A DNA stretch of 64,000 bases from Desulfovibrio sp. (GTDB taxonomy: Bacteria > Desulfobacterota > Desulfovibrionia > Desulfovibrionales > Desulfovibrionaceae), in assembly GCA_030145055.1 (NCBI GenBank), contig JAQYWK010000003.1:496001-560000 (forward strand). Reading direction: 5' to 3'. The translations under genes were made by a program, and so were the position numbers. Shown one piece after another: positions 26,158 through 35,324 of the stretch (its first letter is position 1; each line of letters opens with the position of its first letter). The notes under the pieces were generated by a model that worked only from the letters and a program-made list of their open reading frames with translations, was not told the origin of the DNA and made no database searches.

Positions 26158-28308
26158 ATGAACCACGACAATATTTCCCGCATATCTGCTGACCTGAATC
26201 TTTCAAGCAAAAACGTCCAAGCTACTGTTGCCCTTCTTGAGGAAGGCGCAACTATCCCTTTTATTTCCCGCTATCGTAAAGAAGCTACGGGCAGCATGGA
26301 TGAAGTCGCTGTTGAAGCTGTCAGTGACCTTCTAGGGAAACTGATTGATCTGGATAAAAGAAGAGAAAGCATTCTGGGTTCCATTGAAGAGCAGGGAAAG
26401 CTTGATGACGAATTGCGTAGCAAAATAAATAAAGCGCGGAACATGCGCCAGCTTGAAGATTTATATCTTCCATACAAGCCCAAACGCAAAACTAAAGGTC
26501 AGGCCGCAGTAGAGAAAGGTCTTGAACCGCTTGCAGTTAAAATCTTTGCGCAAAAAGGCGATCCTGTCGCCGAAGCCGAACAATACATATCTCCTGAAAA
26601 AGGAGTAGAAAATATTGAAGACGCCCTAGCCGGAGCGCGCGATATTATAGCAGAGAAGATTGCAGAAAATATGGGCTTGCGCCAAGCTGTTCGCTCACTA
26701 TTTGAGAGCAAAGCAAAGATTGAATCGCGCGCCACCAAGATTGCTCTTGCGGCGGATTCTGAGGACAAAGCATCCAAATTTAGAGACTGGTTTAACTGGA
26801 CCGAGCCAGCTCGTAAGGCAGCCGGACATCGAATCCTTGCTATGTTTCGCGGTGAAAGAGACAAATTTTTAAAAGTATCCATTCGTCCACCCGAAGATGA
26901 AGGATTTGACGTTCTTAGTAGCCGCGTTGTGAAGTCTACATCTGCGGCATCAAAACAGGTAGAGAAGGCGGGAATTGACAGTTACAAGCGCCTGCTTGCA
27001 CCGCAAATGGAAACAGAACTTCGCTCCAAGCTTATTGAAAAAGCTGACGACGAAGCTATCAAAGTTTTTGCATCAAATCTTAGAGAAATACTCATCGCTC
27101 CGCCGCTTGGTAGTAAGAATATTCTGGCACTGGACCCCGGCTTCAGAACAGGCGCCAAGCTTGTCTGTCTAGATGCACAGGGTAGCCTTAAACATAACGA
27201 CACTATCTACCCCGTTACTTCAGGTGGTAAAAAGAAGGAAGCGGCAGATAAAGTGGTCGCTCTCGTAAAAAAATTCGCCATCGAAGCAATTGCCATCGGT
27301 AACGGTACAGCGGGACGCGAAACGGAGCAGTTCATTAAAGAACTGGATCTTCCAGACTCACTGCCAATCATCATGGTCAATGAATCAGGCGCATCCGTAT
27401 ACTCTGCATCCGCCATCGCGCGAGAAGAATTTCCTGATTACGATATCACCGTGCGCGGCGCAGTTTCTATCGGACGCAGACTCATGGACCCGCTAGCTGA
27501 GCTTGTTAAAATCGACGCAAAATCAATTGGTGTGGGACAGTATCAGCATGATGTGGATCAGAAAAAACTTGCCGAAAGCTTAACCAGAGTAGTCGAATCT
27601 TCCGTTAATATGGTTGGCGTAGAGCTAAATACTGCGAGCGCAAAACTTTTAGAATCAGTCTCAGGACTAGGCGCAACAACCGCGACCAATATTATCAATT
27701 GGAGAAACGAGAACGGACCATTCGCTTCACGCAAAGCACTGCTAAAAGTTCCACGCCTCGGACCTAAAGCTTTTGAGCAGTGTGCGGGCTTCCTACGCAT
27801 CCGAAACGGCGAGAATCCACTGGATGAAACTGCCGTTCACCCTGAAAGATATAAAACTGTCGCGCTCATGGCTAAAGACTTGAAGACCACAGTTTCAGAG
27901 CTGATAAAATCGCCCGAACTGAGACAGCAGATTGACCTCAAAAAATACATTTCAGATGATTTGGGACTTCCTACACTCGAAGACATTATGAAGGAACTCG
28001 AAAAGCCGGGCCGCGATCCGCGCAAAGAGTTTGAAATGGTAAGCTTTGATGAATCCGTTACAGAACTTAAAGATCTTAAAGAAGGAATGTTACTGAACGG
28101 AATCGTTACGAATGTGACCAACTTCGGAGCTTTTGTTGACGTTGGAGTGCATCAGGACGGATTGGTCCACATCAGTAGATTGGCAGATAATTTTGTAAAG
28201 AATCCATCCGACTTTGTTCACCCCGGACAGGCTGTGAAAGTTAAAGTTATGGAAGTAGATATTAAGCGCAAAAGAATTGCTCTTTCCATGAAAGATTCAG
28301 ACAGATAA
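26158..28308 (+). CDS. tex: Tex-family RNA-binding protein with S1 domain
   Basis: 716-residue cytoplasmic nucleic-acid-binding protein, by family a transcription accessory factor. Seen: the helical N-terminus with IPFISRYRKEATG, a YqgF/RNase H-like domain (LALDPGFRTGAKLV, about 320-420), a helix-hairpin-helix region (SGLGATTATNIINWRNENGPF, about 500-560), and a C-terminal S1 domain (GMLLNGIVTNVTNFGAFVDVGVHQDGLVHIS, about 640-712). Full length. The Shine-Dalgarno is weak. Monocistronic, just downstream of the Rhs island. Confidence 0.93.
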   Translation: MNHDNISRISADLNLSSKNVQATVALLEEGATIPFISRYRKEATGSMDEVAVEAVSDLLGKLIDLDKRRESILGSIEEQGKLDDELRSKINKARNMRQLEDLYLPYKPKRKTKGQAAVEKGLEPLAVKIFAQKGDPVAEAEQYISPEKGVENIEDALAGARDIIAEKIAENMGLRQAVRSLFESKAKIESRATKIALAADSEDKASKFRDWFNWTEPARKAAGHRILAMFRGERDKFLKVSIRPPEDEGFDVLSSRVVKSTSAASKQVEKAGIDSYKRLLAPQMETELRSKLIEKADDEAIKVFASNLREILIAPPLGSKNILALDPGFRTGAKLVCLDAQGSLKHNDTIYPVTSGGKKKEAADKVVALVKKFAIEAIAIGNGTAGRETEQFIKELDLPDSLPIIMVNESGASVYSASAIAREEFPDYDITVRGAVSIGRRLMDPLAELVKIDAKSIGVGQYQHDVDQKKLAESLTRVVESSVNMVGVELNTASAKLLESVSGLGATTATNIINWRNENGPFASRKALLKVPRLGPKAFEQCAGFLRIRNGENPLDETAVHPERYKTVALMAKDLKTTVSELIKSPELRQQIDLKKYISDDLGLPTLEDIMKELEKPGRDPRKEFEMVSFDESVTELKDLKEGMLLNGIVTNVTNFGAFVDVGVHQDGLVHISRLADNFVKNPSDFVHPGQAVKVKVMEVDIKRKRIALSMKDSDR

Positions 28309-28399
28309 TATTTAAGTTCATAGCTAGACCCAGCACCTTAGCGGTGGTATAAAGCAAATAACTATTAATTTACGTTAAGGTTTTAGCTAGGGGCTGTGT

Positions 28400-28795
28400 A
28401 TGAAATTTCTTATTGCTGACGATAATGATCTACACTGTGAAATCATCAAAAACACAATAGAAAGTCACGGGCAATGCCATACTGTCCGTGACGGAGATGA
28501 AGCGGTAAAGGCTTTCGCAGCGTCTCTGGAGAACAACGATTTTTTCGACGCTATTTTCATTAAATCTAAAATAGACGCGCAAGACGGCCCGCACGCTTTA
28601 CGGCAAATACGCGAAATTGAGCAAAAACTAGGATTTGGACTCAGTGAAGAAATTCCAATAATAATGACAGTGCAGGATGAAGAGGAACAGATACCTGAGA
28701 CATACCTTCGTGGTAACGGCACAAGCTTTATAATCAAACCTCTGACCAAACAAAAAGTACTGGAAGAAATGATTCTTTTCGGGTTAATCACATAA
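28400..28795 (+). CDS. stand-alone receiver domain lacking the phospho-acceptor aspartate
   Basis: 131 residues, a CheY-like fold with no output domain. Seen: acidic pocket ADDND (residues 6-10), signal Thr region IPIIMTVQ, conserved Lys in FIIKPL, and DG after strand 3. The phospho-acceptor position is Lys: DAIFIKSKIDAQDG aligns with DLIFLDxxMPxxDG, putting K55 where Asp belongs. Phosphorelay signalling by the normal route is therefore unlikely; it may act as a constitutive or ligand-tuned pseudo-receiver. No kinase gene is nearby. Confidence 0.8.
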   Translation: MKFLIADDNDLHCEIIKNTIESHGQCHTVRDGDEAVKAFAASLENNDFFDAIFIKSKIDAQDGPHALRQIREIEQKLGFGLSEEIPIIMTVQDEEEQIPETYLRGNGTSFIIKPLTKQKVLEEMILFGLIT

Positions 28796-28889
28796 AAAAA
28801 ATCAATCTAATCCTTTTAAATAAATAACTAATATTAAGACACAAAACATACAGACGTAAAAATACAAACCAAAAAGACCGGCCTAAAAA

Positions 28890-29225
28890 TCACATACCCG
28901 GCAGCATTAGATGGCTCTTCTCGAGCTTTCTTTTTTGCCTTCTCTTTATAGTCCGAGGATGAACTCCATACCTGTAAGGACGCAACACACATTCTTTTTC
29001 ATGACAATCACGGATAGCTTGTCTGTCACCAACGGTGCAGGCGAGGCAATGTCTTCGAATCGTGCGCAAACACGTCAGTTCGGTTTCTTCTATTTTCGGC
29101 CCCCTAAGCTCGTAAAGAGCGCATTTCTCATCCTCACACTCTCTGACAAGCTGAGAACTACCACCCATGCACCATAAACAATGTGCCCGAATGCTCTGCT
29201 GAGGATTTCTTTTGCGCACGCTCAA
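28890..29225 (-). CDS. cysteine-rich protein with two tandem CxxC..C..C modules
   Basis: About 111 residues with two copies of a 27-residue unit: HCLWCMGGSSQLVREC..C and HCLACTVGDRQAIRDC..C, each CxxC-N11-CxxxxC, joined by a conserved L..R segment, with a basic tail (RTIKRRQKRKLEK). Probably binds two zinc ions; family not named. The start is uncertain. TTG at 29225 has GGAG six bases upstream; ATG at 29300 or 29339 gives a longer form, but the latter starts inside the terminator hairpin of the upstream gene. Confidence 0.55.
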   Translation of the reverse strand: MSVRKRNPQQSIRAHCLWCMGGSSQLVRECEDEKCALYELRGPKIEETELTCLRTIRRHCLACTVGDRQAIRDCHEKECVLRPYRYGVHPRTIKRRQKRKLEKSHLMLPGM

Positions 29226-29315
29226 GTCTGTCTCCGTAATCTTACTTAGCTCATTACAAATTAATAGTTCGGTTCGAACAAAAATACGCCGCCATGCCAT
29301 TTCAAAAAATTTTAA

Positions 29316-29344
29316 AAAGCGTGCTCCGAACCGGAACACGCTTT
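29316..29344 (-). terminator. terminator after the 3D-domain lipoprotein gene
   Basis: Stem AAAGCGTG-C-TCCG / CGGA-A-CACGCTTT, loop of three bases, with a T-rich tail on the minus strand, 28 bases after the gene at 29372. Confidence 0.75.
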
Positions 29345-29371
29345 AAAATGATCTATTACTAAAAGCAAATA

Positions 29372-29773
29372 CTATTTCTTAGGCTCTGGCTTCTTGAAGG
29401 TAATTGTAACTTCGCGCTTACCCCAATCTTTAGCTGCTTTGGTATCAAGTCCCATATAAATGTCGATTTTATCGGTCCAGCGTTTATTCATTTTATCTTT
29501 GACGGCATACTCGCCATCAAGTCCTTCGATCTTAACAACAACATTATGCCCAAGTCCCTTTGAAATAAGATCTCTTGAGACTGCAATAGACTTTTGCCCG
29601 GGAACCAATTTATCGCCCCATGCCCCGATGAAGGGTGTCGAAGTCGTTTGAGCAACCGTAGAGGTATAAGCAGAAGCTTTTACTTGCATGGTCACAGTAT
29701 CATCATCTCCTGAGCAACCTGAGAATAGAAACATAGCAAGAACAATAAGTAAAAGAAGTTTCAGCTTAGACAT
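29372..29773 (-). CDS. 3D-domain lipoprotein
   Basis: 133 residues: lipoprotein signal (KLLLLIVLAMFLFSGC, lipobox FSGC), then a 3D domain (ASAYTSTVAQTT, IGAWGDKL, IAVSRDLISKGLGHNVVVKI, KDKMNKRWTDKIDIYMG). The 3D fold is a double-psi beta-barrel named for three conserved aspartates and is often tied to peptidoglycan cleavage, as in MltA and resuscitation factors. Here it stands alone in an anchored protein. GGGGAG precedes the ATG. Likely envelope maintenance; catalysis not proven. Confidence 0.75.
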   Translation of the reverse strand: MSKLKLLLLIVLAMFLFSGCSGDDDTVTMQVKASAYTSTVAQTTSTPFIGAWGDKLVPGQKSIAVSRDLISKGLGHNVVVKIEGLDGEYAVKDKMNKRWTDKIDIYMGLDTKAAKDWGKREVTITFKKPEPKK

Positions 29774-29805
29774 ATAAATCTCCCCGTCTTTTTAAATGGT
29801 AAAAA

Positions 29806-30507
29806 CTACAGCTTGCAGTCCGAAGGGGTGCCATCAGACCTGAAAATTGATGCTTCTTTGTATATTGCCTGATCATGACAGGAATATTCAAGAGCAGTCA
29901 CCCTCTTCAAAAAATTAAGATCATGTGAAACAACCAGCATCGCAACATCAAGCTCACACAGAATATCTGCAAGACGATCACGCATTGACGGATCAAGATC
30001 ATTCGTAGGCTCATCTAGCACTAGAGCCTCCGGTTGCATCGCAAGCACAGTCGCTAGCGACACCAGCTTTTTCTCTCCGCCGGACAAACGATATGCCACC
30101 CTTTCTTCGTACCCTGAAAGACCAAGCAGGCAAAGAACATATTTCGCAATTTCACGAGCTTCATCTGGACTTTTGCCTAAATTAAGCGGCCCGAAAGCAA
30201 CATCCTCAATGACTGTAGGACAAAATAGCTGATCATCGGCCTGCTGAAAAAGAAGCCCTACACCTTTACGGAGTTCCCTGAAATCTTTCTCGGTTTTCAT
30301 TTCGCGATCTTTAAACATCACCTGACCAGCCGTTGGCTTCAAAAGTCCCATAATAATATGGAGCATGGTGGTTTTACCACTACCGTTATGTCCGGTAAGT
30401 GCGACTTTTTCGCCAGCTTTCAGCTCAAAATTAACACCCTTGAGAACATCATTCCCGCCGGGGTAGACAAAATTAATGTCACGCAATGAAAAAATCGGGA
30501 AACTCAC
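29806..30507 (-). CDS. cbiO: energy-coupling factor (cobalt-type) ABC ATPase, CbiO-like
   Basis: ATPase of an ECF importer. Seen: Walker A GHNGSGKTTML, Q-loop LLFQQADDQLF (typical of CbiO/EcfA), signature LSGGEKKLV, Walker B ALVLDEPTNDLD, switch His in VVSHD. 233 residues. The GTG start at 30507 shares one base with the stop of cbiQ (TAGTG), and GAGGTG lies in the end of cbiQ. Cobalt or nickel is the likely substrate, judging by the closest family, but the substrate-binding component is not in this cluster. Confidence 0.88.
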   Translation of the reverse strand: MSFPIFSLRDINFVYPGGNDVLKGVNFELKAGEKVALTGHNGSGKTTMLHIIMGLLKPTAGQVMFKDREMKTEKDFRELRKGVGLLFQQADDQLFCPTVIEDVAFGPLNLGKSPDEAREIAKYVLCLLGLSGYEERVAYRLSGGEKKLVSLATVLAMQPEALVLDEPTNDLDPSMRDRLADILCELDVAMLVVSHDLNFLKRVTALEYSCHDQAIYKEASIFRSDGTPSDCKL

Positions 30508-31277
30508 TAAAACACCTCAACTTTAAAAAGCTCAGTAGCAATGATAGCACCTACAAAAATTGTTGTAACGGCAAGGAGCAACCAATCTCCACCCTTCACT
30601 CGAAACGAATTCAATGTATGAAATTTACCTGTAAATCCTCGGCAAAGCATTGCCTGCCATACAACCTGCGCCCTATCCCAGCTCCGTACAAGCAGCATGC
30701 CCATGAGCCAAGCATACGTCCGGTAGGTCATAATGCTGTTGCGAGGCACAAATCCGCGCATAGTCGCCGCACGTTTCATTTTACCAAATTCTTCACCCAT
30801 CACATGCACATAACGCCAAGTAAATAAAAACAGACGACAAAGTTTATCCGGCAATCTCACAGATTGCATTCCAGCACCCATCAATTGGATAGGCATCGTA
30901 GAAAGTAATGAAGTGACAGCCAGAACAACACCGTTTGATTTCAAGGTAATGACGGCGGCGTAAATTATGCCCTCAGTAGTCGCAGTGAAAGGTCCAACAG
31001 AAAAGACAGGATCTCCGGGGCGAGAGAATGGTAAAAATAACCATAGAAAAACAATAAACCCGTTAACGAAAAATAGCCGTTTTAAAAGGCTAAGCATCGG
31101 TAAGCGAGCAGATATTGCAAAAATTAGCCCCGCAATGAACACTGCGATAGCAGCTGAAAGCGTCAGTACAAGCGCCCCGACAAGTGAAAAAAGCAACGCG
31201 CAAACAACCCGAAATCCGGGATGCGAAGCGTGAATTAATGATTCACCTGAAACAAAAGGCTCACTTATATGCTGCAA
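30507..31277 (-). CDS. cbiQ: energy-coupling factor transmembrane protein, CbiQ-like
   Basis: 256 residues with four to six membrane spans (for example FRVVCALLFSLVGALVLTLSAAIAV.. at 22-60) and the coupling-helix motif MKRAATMRGFVPR near 165-180 (ARG signature AxxxRG), which contacts the ATPase. T component of an ECF importer. It starts the two-gene unit. No CbiM/CbiN lies upstream; the next gene is divergent. No cobalamin riboswitch box was seen in 31278-31460. Confidence 0.85.
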   Translation of the reverse strand: MQHISEPFVSGESLIHASHPGFRVVCALLFSLVGALVLTLSAAIAVFIAGLIFAISARLPMLSLLKRLFFVNGFIVFLWLFLPFSRPGDPVFSVGPFTATTEGIIYAAVITLKSNGVVLAVTSLLSTMPIQLMGAGMQSVRLPDKLCRLFLFTWRYVHVMGEEFGKMKRAATMRGFVPRNSIMTYRTYAWLMGMLLVRSWDRAQVVWQAMLCRGFTGKFHTLNSFRVKGGDWLLLAVTTIFVGAIIATELFKVEVF

Positions 31278-31460
31278 AAATTAACTCCTGATTAAGGAGT
31301 TTTGAGTAACACTCTTTAAAAATTCATGCAATCCGAATCAGGTTCTTGAGTTAAGAATGCAATACAGTTATACCGTAATTCAAAATTATCATTAAACGAT
31401 TAATATTAAATATGCGAATAATATAAAAATCAACTTATCCAAACAATAGAGACAACAAAA

Positions 31461-32144
31461 ATGACAAAAAACTGTGAGATAAAAAAAATAGTAGAAGAAG
31501 TGGGACAAGACAAAATCTGGAGACCGCTATACGACTTTGAAAGAAACAAGCTGAGCAAAGGAGTCGGACACGACATCGACGGAATAGATCCCGAATTTAC
31601 AGATCTCGACTTCACAGGCAAAACAGTATGCGATCTCGGTTGCAACCTTGGACATTTTACGTTCTATGCTCACGAACGGGGCGCGAAAACCGTTGTCGGA
31701 TATGACATGGAACCCAAGGTCATTACCGGAGCTAAAAAACTTGCCGCACTGTACAGCATAGAGAATGTAGAATTCGAAACATGCAACTTCGCCTCAGAGC
31801 CAGCCACCCGTACTTTTGACATGGGTATGCTCATAGATATTCTCGGCAAAATAAATATATCAGAAGGACACTTAATCCCGATTCTAAAAGGATTAGAAAG
31901 CAGAAGTGAATCAGAAATGCTCCTAACCTTCCGCCCACTTTATCTAGTTGAGAGACATTTCGGTATGCCTGAAGCAGACTTCCTCAAAATGTACCCACAA
32001 GCAAAAATCGAAAAAGGTTTTTTCAACCTACTGGACTTCGCAAAGGACCTTTTCTCTGAGAACTGGGATGTAACATACCTATCTAAGGAACTTCCGAATG
32101 ACGAACAGTACAAACGCACCGTTCACTTTATTAAGAAATCTTAA
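31461..32144 (+). CDS. class I SAM-dependent methyltransferase
   Basis: 227 residues. Motif I VCDLGCNLGHFTFYAHE (about 56-72), motif II acidic VVGYDMEP, and a TFDMGMLIDIL motif-IV-like strand. The N-terminal WRPLYDFERNKLSKG resembles small-molecule or tRNA wobble-uridine methyltransferases such as CmoB/TrmR types, but this is not firm. Substrate unknown. It is divergent from cbiQ and followed in the same direction by the shikimate-kinase-like gene after 118 bases. Confidence 0.7.
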   Translation: MTKNCEIKKIVEEVGQDKIWRPLYDFERNKLSKGVGHDIDGIDPEFTDLDFTGKTVCDLGCNLGHFTFYAHERGAKTVVGYDMEPKVITGAKKLAALYSIENVEFETCNFASEPATRTFDMGMLIDILGKINISEGHLIPILKGLESRSESEMLLTFRPLYLVERHFGMPEADFLKMYPQAKIEKGFFNLLDFAKDLFSENWDVTYLSKELPNDEQYKRTVHFIKKS

Positions 32145-32262
32145 CTTTTATTTATGAGTAGCCACTCAGCATTGCCGAAGCTATCATTAATGAGTAGATA
32201 ACTTCTAGAATTAGTAACTAGCCGCTGACACCGCAATACAATCCGCATCAGGAGCATATATA

Positions 32263-32784
32263 ATGACAAATACCACCGAAATGGTAGACATTGAGTACAA
32301 AGTTAATGACGCTAAAAAGCAGGCTGTTCACACCAACGGTGCTGATAAAGATTTTCTTATAGGCGGGCGGGATTCCGGCAATATTTTTATTTTTGCGCTA
32401 AATGATGACCTTAGAAGATTCATTGCTACGCAAGTCGCCGAGAAATTAGGGAAAGAACTTGTCATTATTAAACGCGGTGACGGCAATCCTGCAATTCTAG
32501 AAATGGCCGAAAAAGATAATCAGGTCGTGAGCCTGCCGCGCGGAGCTGCTCTTTCCGAAAAGAATCGCAACAAGCTACAAGCTAACGGTAAAGTGCTCTA
32601 CATCATGAGCGATTTCTTGACACTGCTAAACGCAACAGACAGATCAGAAGATGCACGCGAACAAATTTCTCTAATGCTCAATAGATTTGAACCGAGCTTC
32701 ATGAATGCCGCACATCACATAGTTCTTTCTGACCAAACTGATGATGAAATTTTGCAGGACACGCTAGAAAAAATAGCGATATAA
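32263..32784 (+). CDS. shikimate-kinase-like protein without P-loop
   Basis: 173 residues. The layout follows shikimate kinase: strand 1 and helix (GNIFIFALNDDLRRFIATQVAEKLG), the mid segment VVSLPRGAALSEKNRNKL where kinases have VIxTGGGxVLxxxNRxxL, a following VLYIMSDFLTLLN strand, a lid-like stretch, and a closing VLSDQTDDEI. The Walker A GxxxxGKS/T is replaced by ALNDDLRR and the GGG substrate loop by LPRG, so neither ATP nor shikimate binding is expected. A regulatory or structural role is inferred. AGGAG precedes the ATG. Confidence 0.6.
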   Translation: MTNTTEMVDIEYKVNDAKKQAVHTNGADKDFLIGGRDSGNIFIFALNDDLRRFIATQVAEKLGKELVIIKRGDGNPAILEMAEKDNQVVSLPRGAALSEKNRNKLQANGKVLYIMSDFLTLLNATDRSEDAREQISLMLNRFEPSFMNAAHHIVLSDQTDDEILQDTLEKIAI

Positions 32785-32791
32785 TTCCCCG

Positions 32792-33580
32792 CTACCAGCG
32801 CAAAGAAAGACAGGTCAGCCCGCCGTCCATTTTCTGGAACTCAGACATATCAATATAGTCTGGGCTGAACCCGTTTTTATCCAGCAATTCCGCTGTTACC
32901 GGAAAACCAGCCGGAACAAGCAATCCATTCCCAACAAACAGGCAATTAGCCGCATATTCCTCACCACTGGGAACAACCACTTTTTTATAGCCAGAAAATT
33001 CCTTACGGTCGGCAAAACGGACACTCATAATTAAAGTATCACTGTTCAACGCAGACAGCTCCGTCTTAAGGTGCGGCATTCCATTATCAAAAGGAACAGG
33101 CACACACGCATAGCCAAACCTACCCGCAACTTTCTCAAATTGCCCAAATCCATCATAATTAGTGCGCGAATCTATGCCCACAAAATAAGTCTTACCCATA
33201 AGCAGCACATCGCCACCTTCCATAAGTCCTTCCCCATCCATATTAAAAACTTCATCAACAACGCCAAAAACAGAAGCCCGAATCTGCTCAACTTCACCGC
33301 GCCGAGATTTAGCACCGGGACAAGTCAAAAATGCAACAACACCACCGCCATCGACAGGTATCATAACAGCTGTATCCTCCACAAAGACAGAATCAGGAAA
33401 TTCCTCCACGGCATCAAGAACCGTCACAGCAATATCCCTAGTTTCCAGATACTTAATATACTCGAGGTGCTGAGCATGAGTCAGTTCCATATCAGGGCAA
33501 CCAAGGTCCGCCCCAGTCAACCCATGTCCCAAATTATGGGATGGAGTTCTTACTATTGCATTTTTATATAAGCTTTTCAC
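32792..33580 (-). CDS. dimethylargininase-family (DDAH-like) amidinohydrolase
   Basis: 262 residues of the guanidino-modifying superfamily. Catalytic set visible: FVEDTAV (Glu/Asp, 66-72), MEGGDVLLMG (120-129), His170 in MPHLKTELSAL, and nucleophile Cys257 in GGLTCLSLRW. Converts methylated arginines or related guanidines to citrulline plus an amine; the real substrate in this organism is unknown. GTG start at 33580 after GGAGG. The stops of this gene and the plus-strand gene at 32784 are 7 bases apart (convergent). Confidence 0.85.
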   Translation of the reverse strand: MKSLYKNAIVRTPSHNLGHGLTGADLGCPDMELTHAQHLEYIKYLETRDIAVTVLDAVEEFPDSVFVEDTAVMIPVDGGGVVAFLTCPGAKSRRGEVEQIRASVFGVVDEVFNMDGEGLMEGGDVLLMGKTYFVGIDSRTNYDGFGQFEKVAGRFGYACVPVPFDNGMPHLKTELSALNSDTLIMSVRFADRKEFSGYKKVVVPSGEEYAANCLFVGNGLLVPAGFPVTAELLDKNGFSPDYIDMSEFQKMDGGLTCLSLRW

Positions 33581-33690
33581 TGTATGCCTCCGGCGGCCTA
33601 ACTGGGTGTTTTAAAATCTGATTACAAGTAACTTTAATGCTTTTCTATATAAAATTCAAAACTATATTACCAAAATATTTACATAAAAAA

Positions 33691-33719
33691 AGGCTAACTC
33701 TTTTCACTAAGAGCTAGCC
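33691..33719 (-). terminator. terminator after the hydantoinase operon
   Basis: Minus-strand hairpin GGGCTAGCTCTTA..AAGAGTTAGCC followed by seven T, 19 bases after the hyuB-type stop. Confidence 0.85.
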
Positions 33720-33737
33720 CATTAAAGGTTTGGTATT

Positions 33738-35306
33738 TTATCCTGATATCCCCCAGCCGCCTCCGCCCGGGGTTTCTATGCGTATGATATCGCCCTTTTT
33801 GAGAGGCGAGTGGAATTTACCGGGCTTTTCTATTTCTTTTCCGTCACGAATTAATACGTTGCGACCTTGTGTACCTTTTCCGCCACCTTGTAATCCGTAA
33901 GGAGCGTTTACTCTTCGTTCGGATAAGACGGTTATTTCGCAGCTTGATAGTAATTCAATTTCGCGCACTAAACCGTCTCCACCGGGTGAAGAACCTGCGC
34001 CGCCTGTGTTTTTACGCACGCAGTAGGTTTTTACACGGAACGGATAGCTGTATTCTAAGGCTTCAACGGGAGTGTTTAAGGTGTTGGTCATGTGAGAATG
34101 AACTGCATGCTCACCACGACAACTTGCGGAACCGCCCATGCCGCCAGCTAAGGTTTCGTAGTAGGCGAAGGGCTTGCCTGTTCGTTCATCCATGCCACCG
34201 ATGGTCATGTTGTTCATAGTGCCTTGGCTGGCTGCAGGAATTCGTTCTGGGATTGCTTGGGCTAGTGCACCCAAAACTACGTCTACTACTCTTTGAGACG
34301 TTTCGACATTTCCTCCGGCTACGGCTGCGGGAAAATTAGCGTCTAAAATTGATCCTTTGCGGGTGATGATTTCTAGGGGCCGCAAAATCCCAGCGTTTGT
34401 TGGTACATCGCCTTCGATTAAGGACCTGAAAACATAGAGTACTGCGGACAATGTTATTGAGCGCACGGCATTTACACTGCCTGTCACCTGATCTCCTGAT
34501 GCTGTAAAGTCTAGCTTTGCGGTATCACACTTAATTACTAGATTCACAGTGATGGGGACATTGAAGCAATCCATACCGTCGCCATCCATGTAATCGGTAA
34601 ACTCGTAAACTCCATCTGGGATGGATTCGATTGTATGGCGCGTGATCTTTTCTGCGTAATCGTTAAGACTCGACGCGTAGAAGTCTACTTTTTCGAGACC
34701 GTATTTCGAAATAAGTTCATTCAACCTGCGAACGCCTGTGATGTTCGCCATTATTTGTGCGGAGAAGTCGCCTTCACGCTCATCTGGAGTACGGACGTTG
34801 TTCAGAATTAGTGCCATAACACCCGAAACTATTTCGCCGTTTTCGACTATTTTAACGGGCGGGATGATTATTCCCTCTTGATAGAGGGTAGTGGAAAGCG
34901 GCATTGATCCACTTGCCATGCCGCCTACATCGGAATGATGCGCACGGTTGGCCACGTAGAAATCTGGTTTGTCGGAGCCTCCACAAAATACGGGCGCGAC
35001 CAAGGTGATGTCTGGTAAATGAGTACCGCCTTTGAACGGATCATTTAACATCACCATATCACCTTCGTTGAAGGTGGCGTTATCAATCGCGCTTTTAACC
35101 GACAAAGGCATTGATCCCAAATGAACTGGAATGTGAGCAGCCTGAGCAATCATATCGCCCTTACTATCAAAAACTGCGCAAGATAAATCCCGTCTCTCTT
35201 TAATATTTGGAGAAAAGGCGGTCCTTGTGAGCGTTACGCCCATTTCTTCGGAAATTGCCGCAAACCTGTTCTTAAACACCTCAAGGAGGATTGGATTCAC
35301 ATTCAT
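33738..35306 (-). CDS. hyuB: hydantoinase B / 5-oxoprolinase beta-type subunit
   Basis: 522 residues matching HyuB/OplB-type proteins: N-terminal LLEVFKNRFAAISEEMGVTL, RRDLSCAVFDSKGDMIAQAAHIPVHLG, a DPFKGGTHLPDI metal-binding-like loop, AHHSDVGGMASGSM, and the glycine-rich C-terminus GGGG(G/K)TQGRN and ETPGGGGWG. Acts with subunit A in ATP-dependent hydrolysis of hydantoins or 5-oxoproline; which substrate applies cannot be told. GGAGG precedes the ATG. It is 18 bases after hyuA. Confidence 0.88.
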   Translation of the reverse strand: MNVNPILLEVFKNRFAAISEEMGVTLTRTAFSPNIKERRDLSCAVFDSKGDMIAQAAHIPVHLGSMPLSVKSAIDNATFNEGDMVMLNDPFKGGTHLPDITLVAPVFCGGSDKPDFYVANRAHHSDVGGMASGSMPLSTTLYQEGIIIPPVKIVENGEIVSGVMALILNNVRTPDEREGDFSAQIMANITGVRRLNELISKYGLEKVDFYASSLNDYAEKITRHTIESIPDGVYEFTDYMDGDGMDCFNVPITVNLVIKCDTAKLDFTASGDQVTGSVNAVRSITLSAVLYVFRSLIEGDVPTNAGILRPLEIITRKGSILDANFPAAVAGGNVETSQRVVDVVLGALAQAIPERIPAASQGTMNNMTIGGMDERTGKPFAYYETLAGGMGGSASCRGEHAVHSHMTNTLNTPVEALEYSYPFRVKTYCVRKNTGGAGSSPGGDGLVREIELLSSCEITVLSERRVNAPYGLQGGGKGTQGRNVLIRDGKEIEKPGKFHSPLKKGDIIRIETPGGGGWGISG

Positions 35307-35324
35307 TATTATATACCTCCAGAT

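Noticed and set aside
31278-31460. Cobalamin riboswitch upstream of cbiQ
   Set aside because: No B12-box-like sequence or long structured leader was found.
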